Shown piece by piece: positions 27,836-39,700 of a stretch of DNA of 64,000 nt (positions are counted from its first letter, which is position 1; every line of letters starts with the position of its first letter). Source of the DNA: Gautieria morchelliformis (lineage: Eukaryota > Basidiomycota > Agaricomycetes > Gomphales > Gomphaceae); the NCBI GenBank assembly GCA_015179125.1, contig WHVA01000014.1, positions 62,001 through 126,000 on the forward strand, written 5' to 3'. The notes beneath the pieces were generated by a model. The model was not told where the DNA came from. It was given only the letters and a program-made list of their open reading frames with translations, and searched no databases. The translations under genes and the position numbers were made by a program.

Positions 27836-28110
27836 TCAACGCGAGTCAATCGTGTGGATATAAAGTACGTGGACGACGGGCGGGGTGCCCTCGAAACAGA
27901 TGGTGGATCTGGCTCCCTCGGGAGCGCACATCTCCGTACGTGTAATCAACGCGAGATATATAGTACGTGGGCGGGGTGCCCTCGAAGCAGATGGTGGATC
28001 CGGCTCCCTCGGGAGCGCACGCGAGATATTAAATACGTAGGCGACCATCTCGATTCGTGTAATCAACGCGAGTCTATCGTGTAGATATAAAGTACGTAGG
28101 CAACACGGCA
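27758..28110. repeat. degenerate tandem repeats derived from the CSN12 3' end
   Basis: The CSN12 terminal segment, including GGGAGCGCAC, TCTCCGTACGTG and the stop, is followed by three decayed copies: about 27888-27960, 27984-28030 and 28045-28110. Shared blocks are CAGATGGTGGATC, TCGGGAGCGCAC, TAATCAACGCGAG and ATATAAAGTACGTGG/AGG. Copies differ by internal deletions. Confidence 0.75.
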
Positions 28111-28289
28111 CATATACCACTCGGAGAGGAAAGAATGAGTAATCCTAGACACGCAATGAAAAAATTGAGTGAACCGCAGAAGGAGATTGTATCCGAGAGA
28201 CGCAATGAAAAAATACGAAAAATTGACACGCGAATAAGTGAATGGGTGGAGGCATAGGGGGACTGGTACATGAGAGACTGGGAGTGGGG

Positions 28290-29360
28290 TCAGTGTTTGT
28301 GCTCCTCCGGTATCGACTGGGTGTAGGGCGGGAGGAGTGGCTCCCCCCGGTGGATGGGGAGGCTGATGGGCCCGCTGGACGGGGAGTGGCGGCGGGAGCG
28401 GTGGGGGCGGGGCGGGGGCTGGGACTGGGAGAGCCAGGCCTCGGTGGCGTCGAGCTCGCGGGCGTCCTCTGGGGAGATGGAGTTGAGGGGGACGGGGGCG
28501 TAGACCAGGACGTCGTTCGCGGGGCCGGGCGGGGCGGCGGGGTGGGGGCGGCTGGGGAGGAGGTAGATGCGATGCGGGGAGGCGGGGTCGGCGGGGGCGT
28601 GCTCCGGGCCGCGGGACGGGCGGACGATCTGGAGACGGACGGTGTGGAGGGTGGAGCGGAGGAGCTGGGTGTGGTAGTTGGCGATGGTGAGGGTGAACTG
28701 GAGCTGCGGGGGGTGAGTGCGGAAAAGGCGGGGAGGAGCGGGGCGGGGACTGACGCGGACGACGAGGAGGACGCCCATGAGGCCGACGGAGGCGACGACG
28801 GCGCGCTCGAACCAGGCCTCGCAGTTCTCGAGGTTGAGGCCGGCGTCTGCGAGGTCGCGCATGAGGTCGGGCTGGCGCGAGAGCTCCTCGCAGACGGCGG
28901 CGCGGACGCCGGGGCGGAAGGAGGCGAGGGCGAAGGCGATGGTGGAGAGGGCGCAGAAGCACAGGTCGGCGACGGAGTAGTCGCGGTAGAGGCGGACGTA
29001 GGCGGGGATGCGCTGCGGGGGGTGAGCGGAGAGGGGAGGGGACGACGGGGACACGGACCTTGACGACGCCCACGAGGCCGACGAGGCAGGCGGCGGCGGC
29101 GACGGAGAAGTAGGCGGAGAGGAGACACCAGACGATGCGGACGGCGTCGAGGCGGTATTTTTCAGAGGCCTCCCACTCGGAGTCGGACTCCCATCTGAGG
29201 GACTTCCAGAGGGAGAGGAGACGGAGGGCGGCGGCGAGGTTGAGGAAGGTGCCGCAGAACGCGAGGGCGAGGGTTGCCGTTCTGGAGTAGGAAGGCATGA
29301 GAAGTGGAAAGAGGCAAGGCGTATTACATACCCAGCGGAGAAAAAACAGAGTCTCGTCAT
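28290..29360 (-). CDS. four-span membrane protein, unknown function
   Basis: Not recognised. Start at 29360 (MTRLCFFSAG); a GT-AG intron joins to TATLALAFCGTFLNLAA. Two more introns, with donors near 29058 and 28740, keep the frame: GLVGVVK to RIPAYVRLYRDYSV, and LLVVR to LQFTLTIANYHTQLL. Four hydrophobic segments are clear (two before 29050, two between 28990 and 28750). A long Pro/Ser/Arg-rich cytoplasmic-like tail ends in EEHKH. The sequence is extremely GC-rich at third positions, which makes long false frames in all other phases. It diverges from Trm10. Confidence 0.7.
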   Translation of the reverse strand: MTRLCFFSAGYVIRLASFHFSCLPTPERQPSPSRSAAPSSTSPPPSVSSPSGSPSDGSPTPSGRPLKNTASTPSASSGVSSPPTSPSPPPPASSASWASSRSVSPSSPPLSAHPPQRIPAYVRLYRDYSVADLCFCALSTIAFALASFRPGVRAAVCEELSRQPDLMRDLADAGLNLENCEAWFERAVVASVGLMGVLLVVRVSPRPAPPRLFRTHPPQLQFTLTIANYHTQLLRSTLHTVRLQIVRPSRGPEHAPADPASPHRIYLLPSRPHPAAPPGPANDVLVYAPVPLNSISPEDARELDATEAWLSQSQPPPRPHRSRRHSPSSGPISLPIHRGEPLLPPYTQSIPEEHKH

Positions 29361-29616
29361 GGTGGACGGTCAGGTAGATGCCGGCACGCGAGCTGAGGTA
29401 AGATCGAGCTGCCGGCGCCAACGGGGCAGCCGGCACGGCTAGACAACACCAATCAGCAGTGGCCTTCAATCGTACTATGTCAGAAAATCATCCAGCACAG
29501 TCCACAGCGTGCGCGTGATCGCTCAGCTGGACAATATTTGTCAAAAGTCAGGGAAAGTGAGTCACCACGCATCATGCATCACCAAATCGGGCGTCTCTCG
29601 CCGTCACGTGACCACC

Positions 29617-30708
29617 ATGGACACCTCCCCGCCCCTGTCCAAGAATGCCCGCAAACGTCTCCTCAAGGCCGAGCGCTTCGCCGCCTCCAAGGCTGACCGC
29701 AGGGCCCGCGACAAGGAGAAGAAGCGCGCCCGCGCAGAGAAGCGTCGCGCAGACCCCGACGCCCTCGAACACGCCGAGCAGGCTCGCAAGCGGCGCAGGC
29801 TCGACGATGGCCCCAAGGCCGTCTTCCACGCCCGCGTCGTCGTCGACCTCGCCTTCGATGCCCTCATGTCCGACAAGGTACCACCTGCCTCCTCCCCTCT
29901 TGCTGCTAATCCGAATGCCCCCAGGAAGTCGTCTCCCTGTGCTCCCAGCTCGCGTACACATACAGCGCCAATCGCAGGTCCCGCACGCCCTTCAGCTCCT
30001 TGCTCTGCACATCCCTCGACGGCAAGACCGAGGCCCGCCTCGACGCCCTCGGCGCCCAGTACAAGCGATGGCAGCATGTCCACTTTTGGCGTGCCCCCTA
30101 TGACCACCTCTGGGCCGTCCACCCCGATTCCGATGCCAACCAGTCAGCCACCCAGGAAACCGTCGTATATCTCACCGGCGACGCAGACGAGGAGCTCCAC
30201 GAGCTAAAGGAGGGAGAGACCTACATTATTGGTGGCATATGCGATCACAACCGGTACAAGGCCCGTCGCCTTCCTTGCATTCGCTGCCTTGCCTCAACTT
30301 GTCTTATAGAACCTATGCTTAGACAAAGCCAAGGCCCAGAACATTCGTTCCGCTCGTCTCCCCATAGGAACCTACCTCGCTGATCTCCCCACACGAAAAA
30401 TACTCACAGTGTACGTTCTCTCTCTGCGATGCCTATTCACCTGACCCTCCGACAGGAACCAAGTCTTTGACATTCTATTACATTGGGTTAAAGAGCGCGA
30501 CTGGGCAAAGGCTCTCTATGCCGTCATGCCGAAGCGAAAATTCCAGCAGGGCAGCCACAGCGGCCCCAACGACGACCAAGAGGACGCCGGCGTAGATGAC
30601 GATCCAGAATATGATGACACTGATAAACATGTCGACGAACAGAAAGAGGAAGACGCCGATCCAGAATATGACGACAAAGACGTAGGGGTAGAGAATCCCG
30701 ACGCATAG
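29617..30708 (+). CDS. TRM10: tRNA (guanine-9-N1)-methyltransferase Trm10
   Basis: A SPOUT-class enzyme that methylates guanine 9 of tRNA using SAM. The N-terminus is Lys/Arg-rich (start 29617). Introns join to give the catalytic domain: VVVDLAFDALMSDK, EVVSLCSQLAYTYSANRR, ETVVYLTGDADEEL, then TYIIGGICDHNRYK, LPIGTYLADLPTRKIL and NQVFDILLHWVKERDW. These match the family's SAM-pocket segments. The tail is acidic with a repeated PEYDD motif. A GTCACGTG box sits only 6 bases before the ATG, so it must lie within the leader or at the start site. The gene converges on NDUFAF5 across a minisatellite. Confidence 0.92.
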
Positions 30709-30711
30709 CTG

Positions 30712-31275
30712 TAAGAGCCTTCAATTCCCGCTGCTGTAAGCAGCCATTAGAGAGCCTTCAAATGCTTCTGCTGCCATTAGAGCTTCCAACTCTTCTGCTG
30801 TAAGCAGGCACTAGAGACCCTTCACATTCTTCTGCTGTAGCAGCCATTAGTGACCTTTCAAATTCTTCTGCTGTAAGCAGCCATTAGAGACCTTTCAAAT
30901 TCTTCTGTTGTAAGCAGGAGAGACCCTTCAAATTCTTCTGCTGTAAGCGGTAGAGACCCTTCAAACTCTTCTGCTGTAAGCAGGCACTAGAGACCCTTCA
31001 CATTCTTCTGCTGTAGCAGCCATTAGTGACCCTTCAAATTCTTCTGTTGTAAGCAGGAGAGACCCTTCAAATTCTTCTGCTGTAAGCGCTAGAGACCCTT
31101 CAAACTCTTCTGCTGTAAGCAGGCACTAGAGACCCTTCAAATTCTTCTGTTGTAAGCAGGAGAGACCCTTCAAATTCTTCTGCTGTAAGCGCTAGAGACC
31201 CTTCAAACTCTTCTGCTGTAAGCAGGCACTAGAGACCCTTCAAATTCTTCGGCCGCAAGCAGCCATTAAAGAACC
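30712..31275. repeat. minisatellite with about 33-38-bp units
   Basis: About 15 units around the core AGACCCTTCAAATTCTTCTG followed by CTGTAAGC and a variable joint (AGGCACTAG, AGCCATTAG, AGGAG or GCTAG). Different joints alternate in a higher-order pattern of about three units. It starts four bases after the Trm10 stop and overlaps the NDUFAF5 stop (31266-31268). Confidence 0.9.
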
Positions 31276-32745
31276 TCCTTCAAATTCTGCTTTCCCGTCC
31301 CTCGCTCTAGCGGCTTCGGCTGCGATGGCGCAGCTTTCCAACCAATCTTGTGATGCAACCCGTCATCTGATGACTCGCACACAATTACGCCTCACTCACC
31401 AGGTAGATTATCTGAAACGTCGCTGGAACAGTGTTGTCTGCCAGGCCATGAAGCTCTGTAGGGGAATCGTTACATCATTTGTCTGCGTGTCGCAGCGGGA
31501 TCATGCCTTTGTATATCGCAGATGCAGCCACCAGAGTGTCCCGGTGTATGGTATGGCGTCTGCAGCAAGACAAAATTACAACATAAACGTCTCGTTGAAC
31601 ACCCATATTTACCGTTCAACAACTGCGTTCTGCTCCCCCATGTCGCTCAGGTCCTCCATCAGCTCCCACATGCTCGGGTACGACACCTTCACCTCGTCGA
31701 CGTCCACCGTCAAAAGCGTGAACCCCGCTCTTCCCAAAAGGTTCGACACGTCCCGGGTATCTTATTTCATAACATCGTCTCGTGCACCTGCTAAAGCCAT
31801 CGCTCTGTGCGTACCTGTCATCGGGGATATATGCGGCGATATCCCGCCCTCGCGTTCTGCTTCTGCAACCTGCAGCGATGTCCTGTCACGGGCGATATAT
31901 ATATTGTAGTTTTGACAAAATGCAGAACGCTTGCCGCAATTCGAATAGCGTATCCCCGCCAAACAGAGCCGCAAGAAAAAACCCGTCAGGCTTCAGCGCG
32001 TTCTTGATTTGTATGAATGTCCCTGCCATGCGCTTGATTACCTTCTTAGTCTATAGAGCGCAGCACTAACCTGGAAGATCGTTGACCCAGTGCAGGCTTA
32101 GACACGAGACGATGGCCTCTTGTGAATTAGGCTCCAGCACTTTGAGAAGTTCCTCTTCGTCCGCCTGCTGTCGCTCGACTTCAACTAGGGTCCAAAATAA
32201 ACGCAGCGTCGAGAGGCCCGCGAGACAGCATACCTTCAAACTCATCTCCCCGATCGCGATCCAAGGACGTCTCTTGAAACACGCTGATGAGCGAATACCG
32301 ACCGACGCGCGCAGAATGTCCTCACGGCTTATATCCAGCATGCGCACCTTGCGCGTGATCTCGCGGTCGAGCAGCCGCGAAAAGTGGCCCGCGCCCGCGC
32401 CCAGGTCCACGATCGTATCGAACCGCCTGCGAATGTCCTGCCATCGAACGGGCGGTCAGGCGCGTGCAAAGACCGTGTGCGGGCACGCTACGCTACCAGC
32501 AGCCGCTCCATCATCCTGTCCGCGACCTCGTCGCGCACGTAGTCGACCGTCCGGCTGCGCGCACCGCCCGCGCGCGCCGCCGCGCGGTCCTTCTGCAGCC
32601 GCTTTGCGTGGCGGTCGAACACCTGGAATGGGCCCACCGTGCCCGCGCGCGGGTCGAACGCGGGCGATACCGCGGCGAGCGACCGCGTAGCTGGTTTCAC
32701 GAGAGGGTGAGCGTGGAGGGGGTACAGCACTCCACGGCGGAACAT
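31266..32745 (-). CDS. NDUFAF5: NDUFAF5-like methyltransferase, complex I assembly factor
   Basis: A mitochondrial SAM-dependent enzyme; the human homologue hydroxylates an arginine of NDUFS7 during complex I assembly. Start 32745 ([15 protein letters not shown]). Exons give [17 protein letters not shown], the SAM motif [45 protein letters not shown], then [31 protein letters not shown] and [17 protein letters not shown]. It ends in [18 protein letters not shown] plus a short tail. Two introns use GC donors (31883-31934 and 31456-31506). Between NAVVER and [12 protein letters not shown], no GT-AG choice keeps frame (off by one base), so there may be a lesion or unusual splice there. Confidence 0.85.
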
Positions 32746-32811
32746 GGCGAGCTCTTTTGAGCAGTTGCTCCCGCGGCGCTCTGCGCCACAAATTTGAAAA
32801 TTTCGCGGACC
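32746..32811. promoter_or_regulatory. 66-bp bidirectional promoter (NDUFAF5 / Nop13)
   Basis: Only 66 bases separate the NDUFAF5 start (32745, minus) and the Nop13 start (32812, plus). The first part is GC-rich and the Nop13-proximal part AT-rich (AATTTGAAAATTT). Confidence 0.6.
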
Positions 32812-34399
32812 ATGTCGTCCAGTGACACGTCTGGTTCTGCATCTGCTCCAGACACACGCACACGGGGCACTAAAAGGAAGCGCGACGACGTCCCAACGCG
32901 CAACGGTGCAAAGGCGAGAACGGACGCCCCAGAACAGCGCAAAGAAGACGCAGGCGGCTCGTCTCCCAGCGACTCCGGGTCTGACTCCAGCTCTGACGAT
33001 CCGGATAAGAACGGCGATGCACCGTCCCAGGAAACTCAGGTCATTTCTCGCGCAGCACAGCGCAAGCTGAAAAAAAAGGAGCAAGGCAAGGCAAACGGAG
33101 CCCAGCCCCAGCCAAACGCCGAGTCCCCACCTGCAGACCTCGCCCCGAAACGACAACATTCAGTATGGGTGGGAAATCTTGCCTTCAAGACAACGCAGCA
33201 ATCTCTCCGCGCCTTCTTCCAGCGCGGGGTGCCAGGGTGCGAGGTGACACGCGTGCATCTCCCAACGAAAACAGGGAACGAGGTTGGTGGCGGAAAAGGG
33301 ATGCGAGGCGAAAACCGCGGGTGAGCAAGTTCTCGCCCTCTCTCGCTATCGAAATCCATACTTCCGTTCTACTCTGATATTAACGCCAACTCTTACGCAG
33401 TTTTGCCTACGTTGATTTTGCAACGAAAGAGGCCAAAGAGCAAGCCATTGCTCTGTCGGAGCAGAACTTAGATGGCAGGAAGCTCCTCATCAAAGACGGT
33501 ATGCCCCCTCTCTATTCGAATTCATGTTATGACAGACGGTGCGTACTTATGCGTGTCTTCCAGGCGCCAATTTCGCCGGACGGCCTACAGTAGGCTCTAC
33601 TAATTCAGCCCCAGCAGCAAACTCGGCGGTCGGCAAGTCGAGGACGGCGCAGCGCATTCTTGCCGCACAAAAGCAGCCTCCGGCACCGACGCTTTTCATG
33701 GGGAACCTCGGATTTCACGCTACGGACGAGTCCATCAGGAGCATGCTCGAGTCGCACCTGACCTCGCTCCGGCAGAAGCCGCAGAAGGTTGGTTCAAATG
33801 GTGAAGAGGACGCGACGAAGGAAGATGGCGATAGGGAGGCGAAGGCGACCAATGGGAAAAAGTGGCTGCGAAAGGTAAGGATGGGAACATTTGAAGATAG
33901 TGGTCTTTGCAAAGGGTTAGTTTCGATGTCCATCGCGTCTCTCTTGAGTGACACCACACTTCATCGTAGATGGGCTTTCGTCGATTTTTTCAACACTGAA
34001 GACGCCACAACGGTTCTACTCGACACACGGAACCATTACCTAGATGGCCGAAAGCTTGTGCTCGAATATGCCTCTGCTGAGGCTGTTCGCCGGGGCGGTG
34101 GGCCTGGAGCCAGGGAGCACAGGGACAAAACACATTACTCAAAAGGGGATACTGCAAAGACTGCGAATCGGGTTCGGGGCGAAAGAAAAACTGAGGGTCT
34201 GGCACCGATACAGCCTGAAGAAGCTGAAACTCTAGGTGGTCAGGGTGGGCCACCCCAAAAGAAAACAAAGACTTTCGATGGGAAGGAGCGTGAGCGTGGA
34301 GGAAAGGGCAAGAGAGCCAAGCCTGGGGCGGCACTTGCTCTCGCGAAGCGGGAGAAAGTCGCTATTGTACCCTCTAGCGGGAAGAAAACTATCTTCTAA
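32812..34399 (+). CDS. NOP13: Nop13-like nucleolar RNA-binding protein with two RRMs
   Basis: Likely a pre-ribosome-associated RNA-binding protein. The acidic Ser/Asp-rich N-terminus is followed by RRM1 (SVWVGNLAFKTTQQSLRAFF ... FAYVDFATKEAKEQA ... LDGRKLLIKD). A linker then leads to RRM2 (TLFMGNLGFHATDESI ... KVRMGTFEDSGLCKG ... WAFVDF), close to yeast Nop13. RRM1 has a family-typical insertion between beta strands. An intron near 33915-33969 separates CKG from WAFVDF. The C-terminus is a basic nuclear/nucleolar tail ending SSGKKTIF. Confidence 0.9.
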
Positions 34400-34445
34400 T
34401 CGGTCCGTATGAAAAAATCCATACATTCCTGCAAATAGTATCCTG

Positions 34446-36546
34446 CTAGGCGTCTTCATCCTCTCTGTCGTCTATGACTTCCTCTTCGCCATTTCCCTCG
34501 GCATCTCCGTCTTCTTCTTCTTCTTCGACTTGTCCCACTTCCCATTCACCACAGATATCCCAGCGAGAACCTGGCGCTTTCGCAGAAACGTACTTGACAA
34601 AGTGAAGGACCCCAGGGTCGCGAAGGACAAGGAGTAAGCGGTTGAAACCGGGTTGCACTGTCAGGAGGGTGCTATCTTCCTCCTCTTCGTCCTGGTCGCT
34701 GTTCTCGTCTGTTTCCTGTGCGTTTGCACTCTCTTCGTCGCCACTTGATATGTGCTGGGCTTTACGGCGAGCTCCAGATCCATATATCGCTGGATCGTCG
34801 TCTTCTTCTCGGGCTGCCATATAACACTTCATAATAGATCCATCAGTCGCGAATGCATACGACGGTGAATGATTACTTACTTCCCAGCCTCCCCACTCTC
34901 CGCCTTCCCAATTTGCTTCCTCCTTTCCCTTCCCTTTCCCTTCCACCTCCATGTCAGGTGTTAATCCTAGGACTACATCAAGTCTTGTGTCGTCCTCTTC
35001 TGACGTTGCCAGCGTATAATCTAGACCAGGTCGAAATCGTCTAGCCTCGATTGCGTATTGCAGCGGGAGCAGAGACGTTACTAATGCCAGCCAAGCGCGA
35101 AACGCAGGGGATGGGAACAGGTCGTCTTGCAAGCTCCTTAGGATAGATACTACGCTCGTCTTGGCAGTATCTGGTGGCGCGAGTTCTGGGTCTTCGTCTG
35201 TAAGTATGCCATACCGCTGCTTATGCGGTGGGCCCTTAATAGACCATCCCGTAATTGCGCCACTAGTATATGCCGGCAGGCGTAGTGTCCGCGTAGGGCC
35301 TAGCAGGTCCGCCGCATCGAGTCCTCGCAAGCCGGTCTCCAGTTTCGTAGCTATTGACTCGCGGAGGAATGAATGCATTTGAAGGCTGGATTCGGATGCG
35401 AATCGCTCAGCAAGCACAGGGAGGTTTTTGGGGGAGAGGTATACCTGAGCTGAAGTCAAATCATTCCAGACAAAATCAGACGGTTAACACGTACAGGGTC
35501 CAGATAATCTGATAGGAATGATATATGTGCTTCTGTTAGTATGGATGAGGGTAATGGTGGTTCCTCGTCCGAAGCGTATGGCGTTAGTGGACGATGCGGC
35601 GCCACTGACTGTGATGCACACTTAAGTTTGACATACGTGTTTACGAAAATACTCACGAGTTGCTCCAATGAGCTTTTATCGCGCGAGTCGGGCTCGGGCT
35701 GGTAGCCCTCTTCCCCTTCCTGGGCCGTGTGGAACCAACCACTAATGGATAATCGATCTCTTGAGTCGTTTCCAGGGACTACAACTTCCTCCACGGAATG
35801 AAAGCTTCGTCCAGGTTGGACTTCAAAGAAGACGAACTGGTTCCAAGCGGGGGGGATTTTCTTTGACGGTGCAGTCTGGGGTTCGCCATCCTCATTGACC
35901 GGATAAAGTTCTAGTGAGCCGCCCCACGCTTCGTCCCATCTCTCATCCACAGGCAGAGGCATATAGAGGATATATGACACACACCGAGAGCCGATCACAT
36001 CGTCGTGGTTGAGAAGATGGCAACCCGTTTTGTAAGAATTCACGGACATGTCTTGTTTCGATCCCGAAAGAGGGCCACATCCAGTAACAGTACGAATGAA
36101 CTGTCTGAAATTGGCGGAATAAAGAGTATCCCTGAGGGTTAGTAGTGAGGGGAGGGAATTCAGCTGTTCATCTGGAAGATATGACAAGGACGCGAGGTCT
36201 CCGGTCTGATATACCTATTCGGATGAAAGGAGCTGTCTTAGCAGGTCAATGAATATTTCCTACAACTTACCCGATATATATCAGTCGCCTTTTCTGTGAA
36301 ACATAATTCACCAACACATTCGTCCTTCGCGTTCCTCAGCAAATTATCCTCAAACAGGCGGTCGAGGACGCAGTACTTGAAAGGATGCGACTCTTGATAA
36401 AAACGCTTTAATTTCATCGCATTCGCGTCCGTCAATAAATCTTTAGCGAAGCGCGAGACCAGTTTTGGATCCTCGGTAGGCGGATTCGGCTTCAGGCGTT
36501 TGCTGGATGCCACCGGCGATGGAGAACGGTTGCGCGATGGAGCCAT
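34446..36546 (-). CDS. OFD1: Ofd1/Tpa1-type prolyl 3,4-dihydroxylase (2-oxoglutarate, Fe(II) dioxygenase)
   Basis: A nuclear/cytoplasmic dioxygenase; yeast Tpa1 hydroxylates ribosomal protein uS12, and fission yeast Ofd1 regulates SREBP by oxygen. Start 36546 (MAPSRNRSPSPV). The iron ligands are visible: HDD in CHLLNHDDVIGS near 36000, and the distal His in GRSFHSVEEV, with the 2-oxoglutarate Arg in RDRLSISGWF. A second, non-catalytic double-stranded beta-helix domain follows (QVYLSPKNLPVLAERF onward). The C-terminal region has an acidic insert and ends with a GDAEGNGEEE tail. It is divergent from Mlh3 with 210 bases between starts. Confidence 0.92.
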
Positions 36547-36756
36547 GGCAGATTTTGTAACTGGTATATTCTTCAGGGTAGAAATTTTGATTTGCAGGAA
36601 GGTTGGCAACAATAAGTACTCACCTCCGAACTTGTCGCTGGATGATTTTGGATCCGCGGCACTGTAAACTGTCACAAAGCGCGTGACACCGTAGTGTTGC
36701 CGTGGTCCGGCTTTGGCTCCGCCACCGCTACCGTTAGCACTTGTAATAATGCGAAA

Positions 36757-39700
36757 ATGAGTCCTAAAATTGCCATTTTGCCTGAGGCCTCGCGTTCTAC
36801 CCTACGGTCGACTACAATACTTACTTCTCTTCCTCAAATTGTTTTTGAACTCGTGCAGAACTCCTTAGATGCGGGTGCTTCGCAAGTCGATGTTGGCGTT
36901 GACATCGAGGCATGGCATTGTTGGGTTCGTGATGACGGTCATGGCATGGAGGCAGCTGGTATGAGTGTCCTTGCGAAAGGGGGTGAAAGTGGACGCTATG
37001 GTGTGTCAGTCACCGTTCCCCCGCACAGAGTCTATATCGAATGATCCAAAGGATCATCAAAGGCGTACGATTCTGAATCGCTTGAATACGTGTCAACCTT
37101 TGGTTTTCGCGGAGAGGGTGAGTCGCATCATGTGTGCGCCTGTGCTGGTGTTTGACTCCCTTTTCAATAAAGCTCTGTCTTCTTCTGCTGACATATCTTG
37201 CCTTGAAATATGTTCTCGAACCGCCGCCTCTCGAGAAACATGGTCTGTCATTCTTAAGGTGTCTTTCCTTCCCTACGCCTCCCCCGTGTGCTCATTTTCC
37301 CGTAGGGTGGTAAGAAGTTGTATTATGGCCCTGCCGTCCGCTGGAGACGCGAGAAGCCGGGGACAACGGTTTGTATTCGCGACGCCTTTTATAATGTATG
37401 CCACCTCCTTGATCCTGGGGGATATATATTTATCATGTATGGTGTTTACAGCTTCCGATTCGTCGCCGCTCGCATCCTAACTCTGCAAAGACGTTGGATC
37501 TCATCCGAAAGGATCTCGAGAGTGTGTCTCTGGTCTTTCCGAACGTTGCATTTTCCTTCGAAAACAGCGCAAAAGAGAAAAATGAAGGAACTGGGAAGGG
37601 AAGGATTTTAACTATACCAAAAGTTCGTTCACATCCTCCCGCTCTTGATATTCTATCGATGCTGAACCAAACTTTCAGACATCTTCGTCACTTTCTGCGT
37701 TCCGACATATATTTGGAAGAGCATTATGCGAGGTAATTTATAGATGTAGTCTTTCCTGCTAGCATTTTTAAGCCCCCCCTGGCAGCACGTGGAGGATATC
37801 AATGTTGGTATGGATAACATGCGCATACAAGGGTTTTTGAGTTTGGATGGGGCGCAATCCAAGGTATCCCATCCTCTTCAGAGCTTTCGTGTTGCTGATG
37901 TCTTCACTGTTCTTAGGCTTACCAATATCTTTGTATGATAACTGTTTTGACCGAAACAGCTTGCTGATCATACTTGCGATATGTATAGACGTCAACCGAC
38001 ATCCACTGTCACCATGTGAACTTCATCGTGCAATTGACACAAGGTTTGCTGCCAGCTCGTTCGGAAAGCATGTGAGGGAGCATTTGTCCTTTTTTTTTGT
38101 TGGGTCTTATGCCTCTATAAAAAAGGCGTTCGATGAAACCGGAGAAACCAGGACACCACGATCTAGTAGGGCTCGCCGACAATTGCAAATAGCATATTTA
38201 ATTGACGCCACATTTAGCCGTTCGTCGATCACCTCGAAAGAATGAAAGACGCCCTGTTTTCGTGCTCAACATCTCTGCTCCGCCGCGCCATATTGATAAT
38301 TGCCTAGAACCATCTAAATCGGCGATACATATCCAGGTAAGAAAGGTGTACGGTGGCCACGACGTTTCATCCCGTTATGACTCCCATTCGAAGAATCTAG
38401 ATGTTGTATCCCATTTCTTGTCCACTGTTATACAAGACTTCCTCGTTCGACATGGTTTCAGTTCAGTTGGAAGGAACATGAATGCCAGGAAATGTAGTGA
38501 TTCACCATCACCGAGAAAGAAACGGAAAGTCGTGCATAGAGACCCCAGGCCTGACATACCTGCAGTGGCGGTTACACCCCCTACAAGTGATATCAAATCC
38601 ATTGAGCTATCGCGCCCTTCTTCAGCAAATTCCAGACAAGAGATGCAGGCAGCCGTGTTGAGTGTCGTATGCTTCTGATGATTATAACGCTATACTGCAT
38701 ATCTTACTGTGTGTTGATAGGACCCCTCGGCAGATGGTGGCCGAGAATTGGAGTGGGTCGACCCTCTGTCTGGACAGCTATACAAGGTGGACTCTAAGAC
38801 CGGAAATTCCTACCGTGCTCACGCGGATCGGAAGGAAGAGGACATTGTGGATCACGGTGAGAATCATGATAAACGGAGAGGCCTCGTCGATACAAGCCGG
38901 TTGAGAAGGCGAAGCAATATCTGCTCAGAGGAGGAAGAGGTGCCAAATTGGATACAGAACGCCTTAGAAGTAAGGCCCATTATTGTTGCCTCACGGTGTG
39001 TACTAACGGTTACGATTCAGGGATGGCAGAATCCTACATTCGGGCTCCAGGACCCGGGAATTCCTACCATGACTTCAATATCTTCGTCTTCTCGGCGTCC
39101 ATGGCTGGAGCCTCATCTTGAACCGGAACAACGCCCTAATAGGCAGACACACTTCTTCGACGCAAATCTCGCTGCGGGAAAAAGGTACAACGCAGATGAT
39201 GCCTCATTGTCATTCAGTAGAGAGCAGCTGAAGTGTGCGCGGGTTATTGGCCAAATCGACAAGAAATTCGTAGCCTGCCTAGTTGACGACGGAAATAATG
39301 GACACGGCACTGGGTCGAGAACGCTTGTTCTGGTTGACCAGCATGCTGCTGACGAGAGAATTCGTGTTGAGCAGTTTTTGAGCGAAGTTTGCAAAGGTTT
39401 TCTGCAACACGGATCGTCTGGCAGAGTTGAGACAATGGAGTTAAAACCTGCAGCGCCGCTTCTATTGACTCGACTGGAGGCAAGGATTCTTGCACACTCG
39501 GAGGGTTACCGGCATGCTTTCGAAAGATGGGGGTTTCGGTTTGCACCCATGAACCATGCCCTGGCGGGACCAGCAGAAGAGGGGGCTGGAGACGAGTATC
39601 TCCAAGTCTTGGTCGAGGCCGTTCCAGATGTTGTCAGCGAGAAGGTGTGGAGTCTGTTTTTCAGGATCAGGGTTATTTTGAGTTCTGATGCATGCAACAT

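Noticed and set aside
28145..29128. Long alternative frames on both strands (up to 468 codons) over 28063-29469
   Set aside because: Extreme GC content removes stop codons in every frame. Only the spliced minus-strand frame gives hydrophobic helices and consistent splice sites.
30712..31275. Regular repeats considered as a CRISPR array
   Set aside because: Units are contiguous without unique spacers, and the genome is eukaryotic; it is a minisatellite.
32488..33159. 223-codon minus-strand frame extending upstream of NDUFAF5
   Set aside because: The part before 32745 is antisense to Nop13 and unlike NDUFAF5; the family start is the ATG at 32745.
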